From NCBI GenBank assembly GCA_016748015.1, contig JAAOMT010000219.1, positions 238,436 to 302,435 of the forward strand: a stretch of DNA of 64,000 bases, written 5' to 3'. The position numbers and the translations under genes are program-made. The notes under the pieces are model-generated. The model was not told the origin of the DNA. It worked only from the letters and a program-made list of their open reading frames with translations, and ran no database searches. Position 1 is the stretch's first letter, and each line of letters begins with the position of its first letter. Below are positions 47,676 through 60,807 of the stretch, piece by piece. The DNA is from Geosiphon pyriformis. Taxonomy: Eukaryota; Glomeromycota; Glomeromycetes; Archaeosporales; Geosiphonaceae.

Positions 47676-50600
47676 ATATGAATAATTATTTATATCTGCC
47701 ACAACAATTAAAAAAACACTTTAAAACACACAACAAAAATAATCTAGATTTTATTGAACTCAATCTTTTGTTTTTCTGCTTGATTTGCTTTTCTATTGAA
47801 AAACAATTTAGCAGATAATTCCAAGCCTTTTAGAATTGGTTCCTGAACAAACATTTAGCTGAAACCTATATAGCCTATACAATCTATTTCTTTGAACAAG
47901 TTTATTTTAAAGACAACTTTAAAAAAAAAAAACAACAGCATCAATTAACTTTTATATTTCACAACCTTTGAACAACAGCCTTTTAATTTTGAATATTTGA
48001 ATTATCAAATTCACATCTGGATTGCTGTCCACCAATTAGTTAAAACCTTCTTTGAAACAGAAAAAAAAGTTATCAAACTGCTTCTGTTTTTGACTTCTTT
48101 TCAAGTAAATCAAAATATTCTACATAAATAGCTATTTCTGAACCAATGACTAATAATCTCATACAACAAAACATTCTGGCTGTTCTTCAAGACATACAAA
48201 CTGCTTTAAAGCAAAGAAATAACACTCCACTATCTTTATTTAAAGACAATACACAAAACCCAATTAAATAGTTAGATTTTAAAAAAGCAGTCACTGCTAA
48301 TTAATATGATGCTAAATATAAGTTCCAAATCATTGGTAGCTACCTTTAAAACTTTTCTGCTATCTGGTTCTTACAAAAAACCAATGCTGATGCTTATCAA
48401 AAAATTATTAAATGAACATCAACAAATGCTGAAAAAAAAAATACCTCTTTTACAATTCAGTTTAAAACTAAATTTAGAAAGAAAAACCCAAGATCCTAGT
48501 AAAGTTGTGACTAAATATGTCAAAGCAATCAAAAAACTAATCAAATAAATACACTTTGGAAGAAATTAGACAGAAAAACAAAAAATTTATTCCTTTACAA
48601 AAAAATTAAGAACTGATCTTTTCTATACTTTTTGGCCCCTTCTGGCTTTAAAAGATAATTCTACAATAAATATGGCTATTGAATTTGCCCAAAGAATGCA
48701 CCTAGAATTTATACTTTCAGTTTTTGCTCCTGTTTTTGTTATGGCCTCTGCTTTTCAAATAACTACTATCTCTTTTGCTGCCCAAATTCAAGACCCAAAT
48801 AAACAGTTAATAGATAAACTTACAGCAAATTTTGCCCAGTTATTGGAACTCTTAATTCAAGCAATTACAAATAATTAGCAACCACAAAAACCCAAATTTA
48901 AATCTTGTTTTAATCAGCTCCAACAACCTCCTTATTAAAGACAACAAAATCATGACTCACCTGTATATTATTATTGTGAATTAACTAAACATTTCTCCAG
49001 AAATTGCAACAATCTTTTTTTGTCTTCTCCAGCTCTTAAAAATAATGATAATTAAAACAACAGAATTAACAACAACAGTATTCCTAATTAAAGACCTAAT
49101 TATGCTAACATCAATTTCTTTGAAGAAAATCTTCTAGTTAAAGCTATTGTTTATTAGTTTTTAAACTAGTAGGCACACTTCCAAAGAATAAGAGTGCAAG
49201 CCAACCAGAAAAAAACCTCTTTTTTGCTTTTAACTTAACTAATAATGACTATAACATAAATAAATTAGCAATTAATATCTCTGAATCAACAAAAAAAAAA
49301 GAAAGCCAATTTTAATTTTGTTCTGAATCCAAATAAAACATTCATATCAACTGTTAATAACAATAAGCCACCAAAAACTAAAGTTTTTAAAAATTTTTCA
49401 AAGCTGGAATTTTCAAAAATTATACAAAAATTTGGTCCCTATTCTATTGTTAAAGATTTCATAAAAACTCCAGTTTATATTATCTTTGGCCAGTTAATAA
49501 TCCATTCACAATTCAGAAAAGATTTTTGCAAATCTTTGATCTCAAAGAAAAAAATACCAAAAACCAATAAACACTCTTGACAAACTGGACTTATTAACAA
49601 TAGTAATGTTATCTCTCTAATTTGCAAAGCCCAAGTGACTGGTTATTTTATTAACTTAATTTTAGACAGTAAATTATCTGTAAGTATAATTGCCAAACAC
49701 TTTCTAAAAGCCATTAGTAGAAAGCTTAATAAACTTTTAATCAGACTAATGACCAATGTGCATGATAACAAAAAAAAAAGCTTGGTATAACCAAAGCTGT
49801 TTTTGTCTGCATCAATAGCATTAGCATTAAAACTGACATGAAAGTATTCAAAGCAAAAAAATACACTATTATTGTTAACAATAAATGGTTTAAGAAAGCA
49901 AAAGTTTTGCTTAATTATGAATTTTATAAACTAACTATCAGATATGGTAAAAAACCCATTGTGGTTAAATATTACTATTGAACAACTTCTTTAGTACTCA
50001 AGCAGAATCAAAAAAATAAGCAATTAGATAAATCAAATGATAAAGAGAGTGATAAAAAAAAAAACAAAAAAAACAAAAAAAAACTGCTAAATTTACTTAT
50101 ACCATTTTTACCAACAATGACAAGCCATTAAATAATATTAAAGCTAACAGAGAAGAAATTATTGTAAATGACAAGCTGATCTGCTGGTCTTACTATGACA
50201 TACTTAAAAAAATTTTTGCCAGAAAACCTAACAATAAAGCCAAAAACAGCTATTGGTGATATAGTTCTTGTGCCAGGTGCTAATATAATAAACTTTTGTA
50301 TTCTCCTAGTAATAAATGCAAGTCTTGCCTAATCTATTACAAAGATTGAGAGTCAATTAGTTTGATATTCAGAGAAGAACTAAAAGAAGTACAAAAGTTC
50401 TTTGAAAATGAACCATCTGAAATCTAATTACTTATAGTAGAACAAAGAGAACTCTTTCCTAAAAAAAGAAAAATAGACATTGAAATCTGTTGGTTAGAAA
50501 TAGCCCAGTTATCTCAAAAAAAAGTAACACCTCTGGATGAACTTATGTAATACAACATATCATTACCATCAGAGAAACTTGCTTCATTTATTTAAAACCT

Positions 50601-53600
50601 TATCAATCTAATTAATATAATAATAAATTCATCAAGAAAGAAATAATCTGAATAAAAAATCTTAGATTCATACAAAAAACCAAGAGTAAATAGGCTTTTT
50701 TAGTTGTAGTGATATCTAAAAAAGATAAAAATCTATGCTTTTGTGTTAACTACTGCCAATTAAATGTTATTACTATAAGAGATATGTATTTACTCCTCAA
50801 AATTGATGCAATACTAGACAAATTCAATGGTGCTGCTTTTTTTTCAACTATTAACTTAACTGCTGAATTCTGGCAAGTAGAAATAAATTCAGAAAGTAGA
50901 AAAAAAACTGTTTTTATTACCAAATATGGCACCTACAAATTTACAGTCATGTCTTTTGGTCTCATCAATGCTCCTTCTATTTTTTAACACCTAATAGACA
51001 AAGTGTTTGAATCAGTAAAAAAAAATTTTGTTGTGGTCTATTTGAATGTTATAATAATATACTCAAAAACCTGGGATTGAATATCTTGAACACTTGCAAA
51101 AGGTTTTTGATCTCCTTAGAAATGCTGGTCTTAAAATAAATCCAATCAAATCTTTCTTTGAATAACAATTCACCCAGTTTTTTGGTTATTTTATTACAAA
51201 AGATGAAATCTTCTTTGATCCAGCCAAAGTTGAAAAAGTCTAAAACATTAGACAACTTATGAATATTCTTAAAACTACACTTTTTTCTTGGATTGGCTTC
51301 TTATTATTGCAAATTTATCAAGGATTTCTCTAAAATTACTTTTTCTTTCAATCAGCTACTAAAGAAAAATATCAATTATTATTGAAGCACTTATCAACAA
51401 AAAGCTTTTAAAACTTTAAAAAAAAAACTTGTCACTAAACCAATTCTTAAACAACTTGATCTGGACCAATTTTTTATTCTACATATTGATGTATCTGGTT
51501 ATAGACTTGGTGCTGTTCTTTTTCAAAAAAATGAAAATAGCAGGAAACATACTATAACATATACCAGTAGAACCCTCACATTAGCAGAAAAGAACTATTC
51601 AGTTACTAAACAAAAATACTTAGCAGTAGTATAGACTACTAATTACTGGAACCAATATTTTTTTGGCATAAAATTCTTAGTGATAACAGATTATTAAGCC
51701 TTGGTTTGACTGTGCAATAAAAATAAGCTAGAACACAAACAAATAACTCACTAAATATTCTATCTAGATAAATTCAACTATAACATTTAACATCACAAAA
51801 GAGCTAATTATCAAAATACTAATGTCCTTTTCAGACTTACTATTCAGTAATAATACAACCTCTTAAACCAAACTAATCTAATTATTAATAACTCTTTCAC
51901 AAACAAACACAATAATAGACTTAGACAACTACTTTGTTTTAATAGAATTTTTGGGTAAAAGACAATACTTATTGAATTATACTCAACAGCAAAGAGAACA
52001 TTTATGCAAACAATCAAATTTCTATTTGATTACCAGAACCAGTTATATAAAAAAAACAGAAAAAATCTTGATCATTCCCAAAAAGTTATCAGATTTGAAG
52101 AAAGAGAAATAATAATATACAACATGTATACTGACCCATTAGTTGAACACTTTGGAAAAACAAAAACAATTCAAAAAACCTTAGCTTGCTATTATTGACT
52201 TATCTTGAAAAAAAACATTACTAAGTACATCAAAACCTGTGACATCTGCCAAAGAAGAGGCTAATCCAATTGAAAAGAAGATATTTATTCAATTTCTGTT
52301 GGTCAACCATTTGACAGAATTGGTATAAATGTTGTTAAATCTTTGACAATAACTTCTGATGACAATAGATATATTATCACAACTACTAACTATTTTATAA
52401 AATAGGTAGAAACAAAAGCCACTTCAGATCAAATAGCAGTTTTAATAGCCAATTTTATTTATAAAGACATTATCTGCCATTATGACTGTTCCAAAGAACT
52501 TTTATTTAATAGAAAAAGAGCTTTTCTTAGTACATTGGTTAAGGAACTTTGTAGAAAAATGAGAATATATTATAAACTTTCTTTCTTTTACCATTTTTAA
52601 ACAAATGGCCTAGTAGAACATTTCAATAAAACACTATGTGAAATCTTAGCCAAAACCAGTAAAAAAACAAACTTATAAAATAAAGTACTGTCTTCAGCTT
52701 TGTTTACTTATAGAACTGTAAATTATTACATAATAAGTTATGAATTTTTTTATCTATTCTATCAATACATAACAACACTATTAATAGAAATTGACATTGA
52801 AATCACATCTTTTAAAAAAATTACAATAAGAAATTATAAAGACATTTTGCAAAAAAGACTTGGTACCATTCTTGATTTATTGGTAAAAGCATAAATAATT
52901 GCTTTTAAAAAGATAAAACAATTTCAAAAAAAGCTTAAGAAAAAGAAAACTTATAAAACATTTTTCTTAAGTATTGAGGACTTAGTATTTAAATACCATT
53001 TAGATAGAAATAATGTTTATGGTAATAAATTCTCTAGCCAATAAAAAAGACTCTTTATAATCAACAAAGTTTTGAACAATAGTTCTTATATTTTTCAAGA
53101 TCAATTCAAAACAATCTTCAATAATCATTTTGTTTATAGTACATGACTTAAAAAATATCATAAACGGCTTAATTGGTTGCCTGTTGTAATAATACCAACT
53201 CAAATAATTAGCAAAAATCAAGTATAAATAAATACATTATTCTTAAAACAGAAGTATCTTTAATCAACATAAATAATTATTTTCTGGATCAAAACATTTA
53301 AAACATTTTCTATACTCTTTATAATTATTGAATCAAAAACTATCCAAATACTACTCTAATCATTGGAAAACAGATTATCATAACTGATAACAGTAGAACA
53401 TATACTGCTATTAGACCCAAGAAAACCACTATCAGAAGAGAAAAAATTGGTAGCAAAATAGATAAATATCTGTTGAAAAGTATAATAACAATTATACTTC
53501 TACTTTTTAATATAATTGAAAAAACACTTCAAAAAATCTTGTCTATAGACAAAAACTTGTCATATGGAAGGCAATTAAAACTCTATGGTTGTTTTAGTAA

Positions 53601-53891
53601 AATCATAGAAGATATAAAACTCATAAAAAAAACAACTTCAGAGATACAGACAAAAATTTTGGGCATTATACAGTTAGATGTTTTAAGAGTTTTAACTATT
53701 GTTAAAAAAGCCAAAACTCTTATACAAAAATTTGGTTTTTTAGATACAAAACTTATTTTGTCTCAAGTATTATATACTCTATCCACAAAAAACTTTAACA
53801 AACTAATTAGCTTTGAGTTAAACAAAACTCTTTAAATAAATTATTTCATAAATAGCTTGATTTCATTAGAGCTCAATCTCTTTGGAGAGAA

Positions 53892-54558
53892 TGATATTAT
53901 AGTTGAAATCCATACTTTTTATTAATTATTATATATATTAGCCATTAATGTCATATAATTAGCCACCATATTTTTAAATAATGATTATTGACCTGATTAT
54001 TGACTTAATTATTGATCATTTTCAATAGTTATATAAGTAATAAGTTCTTTAGCTGTAAAAAAACATGATCAAAGTAATAAAATAAAACACTATTAATTAC
54101 TTTTTCTTATATTGCTTATTTTCTTTTCTCTATTTTCAAGTATCTGAATATCTTGGAATAAAAAATTACTTGTTGGTATTTACATACCTTATTTTTTCTC
54201 CTTCTTGATTTGTATTTGTTAGAATTAGTCTGAAAAGTAATTGTTTGTTCTTGTAATTCATTGAATAAAGAAACAATTAAAAAGCATAATAATACCTATT
54301 ATTGATTCTAAAAATTGCTGAGTTAAGACATAGAATAATAGCAGTAGTATTATTTTGTTAACAATCATAAACTATTCCTTTATCTTCAGATTTCCAGAAA
54401 AAATTTGCAACTGTGATTTTTATGAGACTGATCATGCATATTGAATTTATACATATTTAATTCACTCTCTTATTATAATTCTCTTTTTGATTATTTCTAT
54501 TATTCTACAATCCTGTTTTCTTTTGTTATCCATTAGCTTGTTACTCTAATCCATAACA
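53892..54558 (+). repeat. 3' LTR of element B
   Basis: Begins TGATATTATAG after a purine-rich ggagagaa and ends CCATAACA followed by ATAT. Its pattern matches the 5' LTR at 39333 more than the LTRs of element A, which is how the nesting was assigned. Confidence 0.8.
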
Positions 54559-55680
54559 ATATCATCAATTTAAAATAAAAGATAAGCATTATTTTTTGTA
54601 ATATTGTTGAGTTTTCTGTAGTTAACACAAAATCTGATTTTGTTTTTTTTTGTAAATAAAATTCATAAACTGATTAAACAATTACTGTATTTTTTAATAA
54701 ATTAGTAATTGGTATTATTAAAGATTTTTTTGCTTTTTTTTGATATTGTTAATATTGTTAATTGTTAGTTCTATTGTTTAATAGAAGTTAGTAAATTTTT
54801 GATAATTAATTTATTTTCAAAGTATCTTTTTATACTTTGAATTATATGTTGTTGAACTTATAACAGAATGATCAATTCTATATTAATTATTTTTATATAA
54901 TTACTTTGTAATAAAAATTAATTTTTTACAAAAAATTTTGTTTGTAAATTACCTTAATAATATATTAGTTACTTTATTATAAAAGTTAATTTTTTTACAA
55001 AAATCTTAACTATAGACTATCTAATAATATAAAAATTAGAAAATTAAAAAATAAGAAAATTTTAAATTAAAAAAAATAAAATAAAATATGAGTATAATAA
55101 AGTTATTTTAAATTCAGACCTAAAAATATTAACAGTTATTAAAATTAATAACTAATTAATTTTAAGTTTATTAATTTAAAAATATGTAATTTTAAAATAA
55201 TAATAATTAAAAATTTTTAGTTTATAAATAATTTTATTAAATTAATTTGTAATTAATAATATTTAAATATAAGCTTAATTCTAAATAATATATATTTTCT
55301 TAAAAAAAAAAGCTTCTTTTTTATACAATTTGCTATAACACTATTTTATAATCTAGCATTTTTTTTTAATATTTTAGCAAACTAATATATATTTTGTTAA
55401 ATTACAAGTTACTTTTAAATTATTTTGGTAAACTATTAAATATTTTGTTGAATTTTTTAGTATTTTAGCAAATTTTAAATGTTATATAATTTAGAATATT
55501 GCATAATTTAATCATTACAATTTGATTATATTTGTTTTCTGTATAAATTAAATTATTAATTAAATAATAATTTGGTAATTTAATAAAATAATAAATGATA
55601 ATTTAAAATAATAATATATATTAATTAATAATAAGAATTATAAAAATAATTTTATGTTAATTAATAATTTAAATTTTTGT
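54559..55680 (-). mobile_element. remnant of a dUTPase-type element (right half, internally deleted)
   Basis: From 54559 the sequence continues the RT of the 39120-39332 remnant (ttgagttttctgtagttaacac aligns with ttgagttgtcgataatcaacac at 552-573). Near 54750 it jumps to the equivalent of about 5200 in the first element, so gag, protease and dUTPase are deleted. It then follows the leader and probable LTR to about 55680. Divergence from the first copy is overwhelmingly C-to-T and G-to-A. Confidence 0.7.
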
Positions 55681-56462
55681 TAATAACATAATTTTTTTTT
55701 AAAATTAAATTTTGTTAAAATCCAAGTATTGTCTATTATTTGAAAATAATAATCCAAACTTATTGAAAAAATTTGGTTTAAAAATTGTTAAAATTTTAGT
55801 TTTATAAGTTTTTTAATATATTAAATTTTTAAGAGTTGTAAAATTGGGTTTTATAAGATATTTTTACAAATATAAAATAAATTATAAAGTCTAAAAGCTG
55901 TTTTAATTTTGTAATAAGTGTTTATTGCTTTGGTTGTTGTCTTAAATTTATTATATATTGTTTTTAAATAGTTTTAAATGTAAAATTTGTTGCTTTAAAT
56001 GCCAATTTTTTTGTAAAGTGTTTTTTTAATATAAAAATATCTATAAATTAGAGAGTATTTACTGTTTTATTTATTAAAACACTATTAAAATTTTTGTTAA
56101 ACTGTAGTATTTAATAAAATATTAATAGAAACAAATAATAAATTTTTTCTTAAAGCTTATTTTAAAAGTTTTAACAAGTAAATTTTAGAATAATTTCTTG
56201 TTTTTTTTTATAAAAATAATAACTTTGTGTATTTTTTACTAAAATTATAGCAGATTTTTGTTGGTGTATAATTAATGTGTTTTTTTACTAATATAGTTAA
56301 ATCTAAGATAATCTATAACTTTTTACTATCAATATAAATTATTTTAGATGCTAGATTTAGTTTAAATTCTGCTAATTTTAGTACAATTACAATAAAACAA
56401 ATCAATATTTCTATAACTAAAAATGCTATATAATAATATAATATTACTTATTTAACAAAATA
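55680..56462. other. very AT-rich stretch without recognisable features
   Basis: A/T runs only. No ORF, LTR terminus or RNA gene was identified; probably transposon sequence decayed beyond recognition. Confidence 0.5.
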
Positions 56463-57080
56463 ATTATTAATTATATAAGTAATTAAATTAAAGTTTTAAA
56501 TTGTCCTAAATTTTAAATTATTATTGATTGTATAAATAATCAAGTCAGAGTTTTAAATTGTTTTAAGTTTTAAATTATTATTAACTTTATGAATAATTAT
56601 GTTAGAGTTTTAAATTGTCTTAAGTTCTAAATTATCATCAATTATATAAGTAATTAAGTCAGAGTTTTAAATTGTCCCAAGTTTTAAATTATTACTAATC
56701 TTATAAATAATCAAGTCAAAGTTTTAAATTGTTCCAAGTTTTAAATTATTATTAATTATATGAGTAATCAAATTAGAGTTTTAAATTGTTTCAAGTTTTA
56801 AATTATTATTAATTTTATAAGTAATTAAGTTGAAATTTTAAATTGTTTTAAGTTCTAAATTATTATTGATTATATAAATAATTAAGTCAGAGTTTCAAAT
56901 TGTTTTAAGTTCTAAATTATTATTAATTATATAAATAATTAAGTTGAAGTTTTGAATTGTTTCAAGTTCTAAATTATTATTAATTATATAAGTAATTAAG
57001 TCAAAGTTTTGATTTGGTTGAAATTTTAAATTATTATTAATTATATAAGTAATTAAGTTAGAGTTTTAAATTATTATTAA
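56463..57080 (+). repeat. 57-bp tandem minisatellite, about 10.5 copies
   Basis: A unit close to tattattaattatataagt...aagtcagag...aaattgttttaagttttaaat repeats every 57 bp; phase markers such as 'agttttaaattgt' recur at constant spacing through the array. Copies differ mostly by C/T and G/A changes, and the last is shortened (about 40 bp). No ORF. It ends just before the inverted LTR at 57086. Confidence 0.85.
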
Positions 57081-57085
57081 TTATA

Positions 57086-57741
57086 TGTTATAAGTTAAAA
57101 CAACAAGCCAATAGATAGCAAAAAAAACAGAATTGTAAAGTAATAGAAATAATCAAAAAAAAATTTTCAATAAAAAAGTAAATTAAATAAGTAAAAATTT
57201 AATGTGTATAATTAGTTTCATAAAAATTACAGTTGCAAATTTTTTTGAAAATCTAAAAGTAGAAAAATATTCTATAATTGTCAACAAGATAATACTATTG
57301 CTATTATTTTATGTTTCAATTCAGCAATTTTTAAAATCAATAGCAAATATTATTGTGTTTTTCAATCATTTTTTTATTCAATAAATTATAAAAACAAAAA
57401 ATTGTTTTTTAAACTAATTCTAATAATACAAATTAAAAAAAAAAGATAAGATATATAAATATTAACAAGTAATTTTTTATTTTAAAATATTTAGATACTT
57501 GAAGATAGAAAAAAAAATAAGCAATATAAGAAAAAGTAATTAATAGTGGATTTTATTTTGTTATTTTGATCATAATTTTTTATAATTAAAGAACTTATTG
57601 CTTATATAGCTATTAAAAGTAGTTAATAACCAGATTAATAACTAAGTTAATAATCAAGTTAATAATCAAATCAATAATTAAATTAATAGTCAGATTATTA
57701 ATTATGTTAATAATTATTAAAAATAAAGTGGCTAATTATAT
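57086..57741 (-). repeat. LTR E, inverted and truncated at its U3 end by element C
   Basis: The reverse complement matches the LTRs of elements A-D (for example ttcataaaaattacagttgc at about 57217 is the complement of gcaactgtgatttttatgag). It begins TGTTATAAGTT, the inverted terminal TAACA end. It carries seven or so 12-bp repeats at 57625-57715, and stops at ...gtggctaattatat where element C starts. The missing U3 tip should lie to the right of element C. No internal sequence adjoins on the left, so it may be a solo LTR. Confidence 0.75.
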
Positions 57742-58407
57742 TGTTATAATTAAAACCCATACTTTTTATTAGTTATTATATGTATTACCCACTAATATTA
57801 TATAATTAGCCACACTATTTTTAAATAGTAATCATTAATCTGATTATTGACTTAGTTATTAACCACTTTTAATAGCTATATAAGTAATGGGTTTCTTAGC
57901 TATAAAAAAACATAATTAAAGTATTAAAATAAAAATCCACTATCAATTACTTTCTCTTATATTACTTATTTTTTTTTTTTTATCTTCAATTATCTGAATA
58001 TTTTAGAATAAAAGATTACTTGTTGGTATTAACATATTTTATTTTTTTCCTTTTTTGATTTATATTGTTAAAATTAGCCTAAAAAGTGATTACTTATTCT
58101 TGTAATTTATTGAATAAAAAAACAATTAAAAAACACAACAATATCTATTATTAATTCTAAAAATTACTAAGTTAAAACATAGAATAATAGTAGTGGTGTT
58201 ATCTTATTAACAATTATAAATTATTTTTCTATTTTCAGATTTTTAAAAAAGATTTGTAACTGTGATTTTTATGAAACTGATCATGCACATTGAATTCTTA
58301 TTCATTCAACTCACTCTTATATTGTAATTTTTTCTTTAATTATTTTTATTATCTTATAATTCTATTCTCCTTTGTTATTTGTTAGCTTGTTATTGTAACC
58401 CATAACA
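57742..58407 (+). repeat. 5' LTR of element C
   Basis: TGTTATAATTAAAACCC start and CCATAACA end; preceded by ATAT, followed by taaaagtagtgc. Contains two 12-bp U3 repeats (taatctgattat type). Confidence 0.8.
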
Positions 58408-60065
58408 TAAAAGTAGTGCTTTCTATAAAGTTGTCAAAATCTACTTTGTTTTTTATTATATGAGTGATTATTTATAACTGGCACAATAATCAAAAAAATA
58501 TTTTGAAGTACATAACAAAAATAACCTAAACTTTATTAAACTCAATTCTTTGTCTTTTTTCTTGATTTGCTTTTCCATTGAAAAACAATCTAGTAAACAA
58601 TTCCAAGACTTTTAGAACTGGCTTTTAAATAAGCATTTAGCTGAAACTTATATAGTCTATACAACTTATTACTTTAATCAAGCTTATTTTAAAGACAACT
58701 TTGAAGAAAGAAACAACAGCATCAATTAGCTTTTATATTCCATAATCTTTGAACAACAGTCTTCTGATTTCGAATATTTGAATTACCAAATTCACATCTG
58801 GATTGCTGCCTATCAGTTAGCTGAAACCCCTTTTAAAACAAAAGAAAAAAGTTATCAAACTGTTCCTGTTTTTAATCTTTTTTTAAGCAAATTAGAACAT
58901 TCTATACAAACAGCTATGCCTGAACCAATAGCTAATAATCTTATGTAAACAAACATTTTGGCCATCTTTCAGAGTATACAAATTGCTTTAGAGCAAAGAA
59001 ACAACACCTTATTACAACTATTTAAAAGTGAGGCTCAAGACTTAATTAAATGGTTAGATGATTTTGAAAGAACAGCCACTACAAATTAGTATGATACAGA
59101 ATACAAGTTCCAAATCATTGGTGGCTATCTCTAAGGCTTTTCTGCTACTTGGTTTTCACAAAAAACGAATGCCAATGTTCAACAAAAAATTATTAGATGA
59201 ACATCAGCAAATGTTAAAGAAGACAACACTTTTTTTACTACCCAGTTTGAAAACAAATTTAAAACTCCTATTTTAATCTCAAAATAGCATATGGAATTAA
59301 AAAAAAACCCAAGATCTTGGTAAAATTGTAACTAAGTATGCCAAAACAATCAAAAAGTTAATTAAGAAAATAGATTCTGGAAAAAACTAAACAGAAAGCA
59401 AAAAATTTATTCCTTTACAAAAAGATTGAGAATTAATTTTTTATATGTTCTTTGGCTCCTCTTGGCTTTAAAAAATAATTCAACAATAGATATGACTATT
59501 GAACTTGTTTAATGAATTGAAAACAATCAAAGAATACATTTGGGATTCACACTTCTAGTTTTTGTTCCTATTTTTGTTATGGCTCCTGTTCTTTAAATAG
59601 TTGCTACCTCTTTTGCTGCTCAAACTCAAAACCCAAATTAACAATTGATAAATAAATTCACAGCCAATCTTGTTTGGTTACTGGAACTCTTAGCTTAAGC
59701 AGTCAAAGATAACCAGCAACTACAAAGATTCAGATTTAAATCCCATTTTAATTAGTCCCAGCAACTCTTTTATCAAAAATGGCAAAATTGTGGCTCACTT
59801 ATATGCTACTACTGTAAATTAACTGAATACTTTTTCAGAAATTGCAACAATTTCTCATTATCCCTTCCAGCTTTTAGAAACAATAAAAATCAAAACAATA
59901 GACCCAACAACAATAATGCCCCTAATTAAAGACCTAATTATGCTAACATCAATTTCTTTGAAAAAGATCTCTTAATTAAAGCCATAATTTATCAATCTTT
60001 AAACTAATAACCACATCTTCAAAGAGTAAGAGTACAAGCCAACCAAAAGAAAACCTTTTTTATGC
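57742..60065 (+). mobile_element. element C: decayed copy of the A/B family, interrupted by element D
   Basis: 5' LTR plus leader and gag (58461 onward, ATG at 58461 in atgagtgattatttata). The gag frame has many stops but is followed through 'KPFFNLFLSKLEHSIQTAMPEP' like sequence and the decayed knuckle at about 59800. It breaks at 60065, where element D begins. The remaining pol and 3' LTR must lie beyond the window. Confidence 0.75.
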
Positions 60066-60755
60066 TGTTTCAATTAAAATTTATACTTCTTATTAAATAT
60101 TATATGTATTAGTCATTGATTTCATATAAATTAGCCACTCTATTTTTAGAAAGTAATCATTGATCTAATCAATGACCTGATCGTTGACCTGATCATTAAC
60201 CTAGTTGTTGACCTGATCATTGACCACTTTTGATAACTATATAAGCAATGAATCTCTTAGCTATAGAAAAGTATGAAGAAATCAAGGAAATAAAATAAAT
60301 AAAATAATAACTTTCATCTCAATCATTCTCTTATTACTAATTTTTTTTTCCTTACCTTTAAGTATCTGAACATTTTGGGATAAAAAATTACTTGTTGGTT
60401 ATTTTTTACCCTTTTTCTGAAACGTGTAATTGCAGCATTTGAAGATTATTGAATAAAATGTGACTGAAGAGTACATTTAATAACTAATATTGAATTCTAA
60501 GAGCACCAATGTAAGGCATAAAATTATACCAGGCATAATCATTTGTTAATAGTATGGACTATTTCTTTACCTTCAGATTCTCTGGTTATTTTTGAAAAGT
60601 ATAGTAACTGAGATATTTTATGAGACTGATCTTGCATATTGAATCTATACTTATTTAATTCGCTCTTTGAAGTTGAATTCCTTTTGATTATTTCTATCAC
60701 CCTACAATCCTGTTTTTCCTTGCTATCTGTTAGCTTGTTACTCCAACTCATAACA
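60066..60755 (+). repeat. 5' LTR of element D
   Basis: Begins TGTTTCAATT and ends CATAACA; 690 bp, the longest LTR here because it holds five full 12-bp repeats at 60160-60223. Followed by taaaag and tggtgctccttgtgaggttg, the best-preserved primer-binding site candidate in the window. Confidence 0.85.
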
Positions 60756-60807
60756 TAAAAGTGGTGCTCCTTGTGAGGTTGTCAAAATCCACTTTGTTTT
60801 TTATTGT

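Larger units (their letters stand above)
39333..54558 (+). mobile_element. element B: decayed Ty3/gypsy-like retrotransposon, split by element A
   Basis: LTRs at 39333-39972 and 53892-54558; internal sequence 39973-40026 and 47676-53891, with element A inserted between. Removing A and one copy of ATAT restores a continuous leader, tttttattatatgaataatt, matching element C at 58455 (attatatgagtgatt). Internal domains can still be placed: gag from 47680, gag core 48306-48880, protease about 49640-49960, RT 50709-51260, RNase H about 51480-51800, integrase about 52130-52890, and extra ORF 53270-53915. Stops are numerous, mostly at former Gln and Trp codons. A 4-bp direct repeat (ATAT) flanks the whole element. 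Confidence 0.85.

Noticed and set aside
56463-57080. CRISPR-like array
   Set aside because: The whole 57-bp unit repeats without unique spacers, and the host is eukaryotic; it is a minisatellite.
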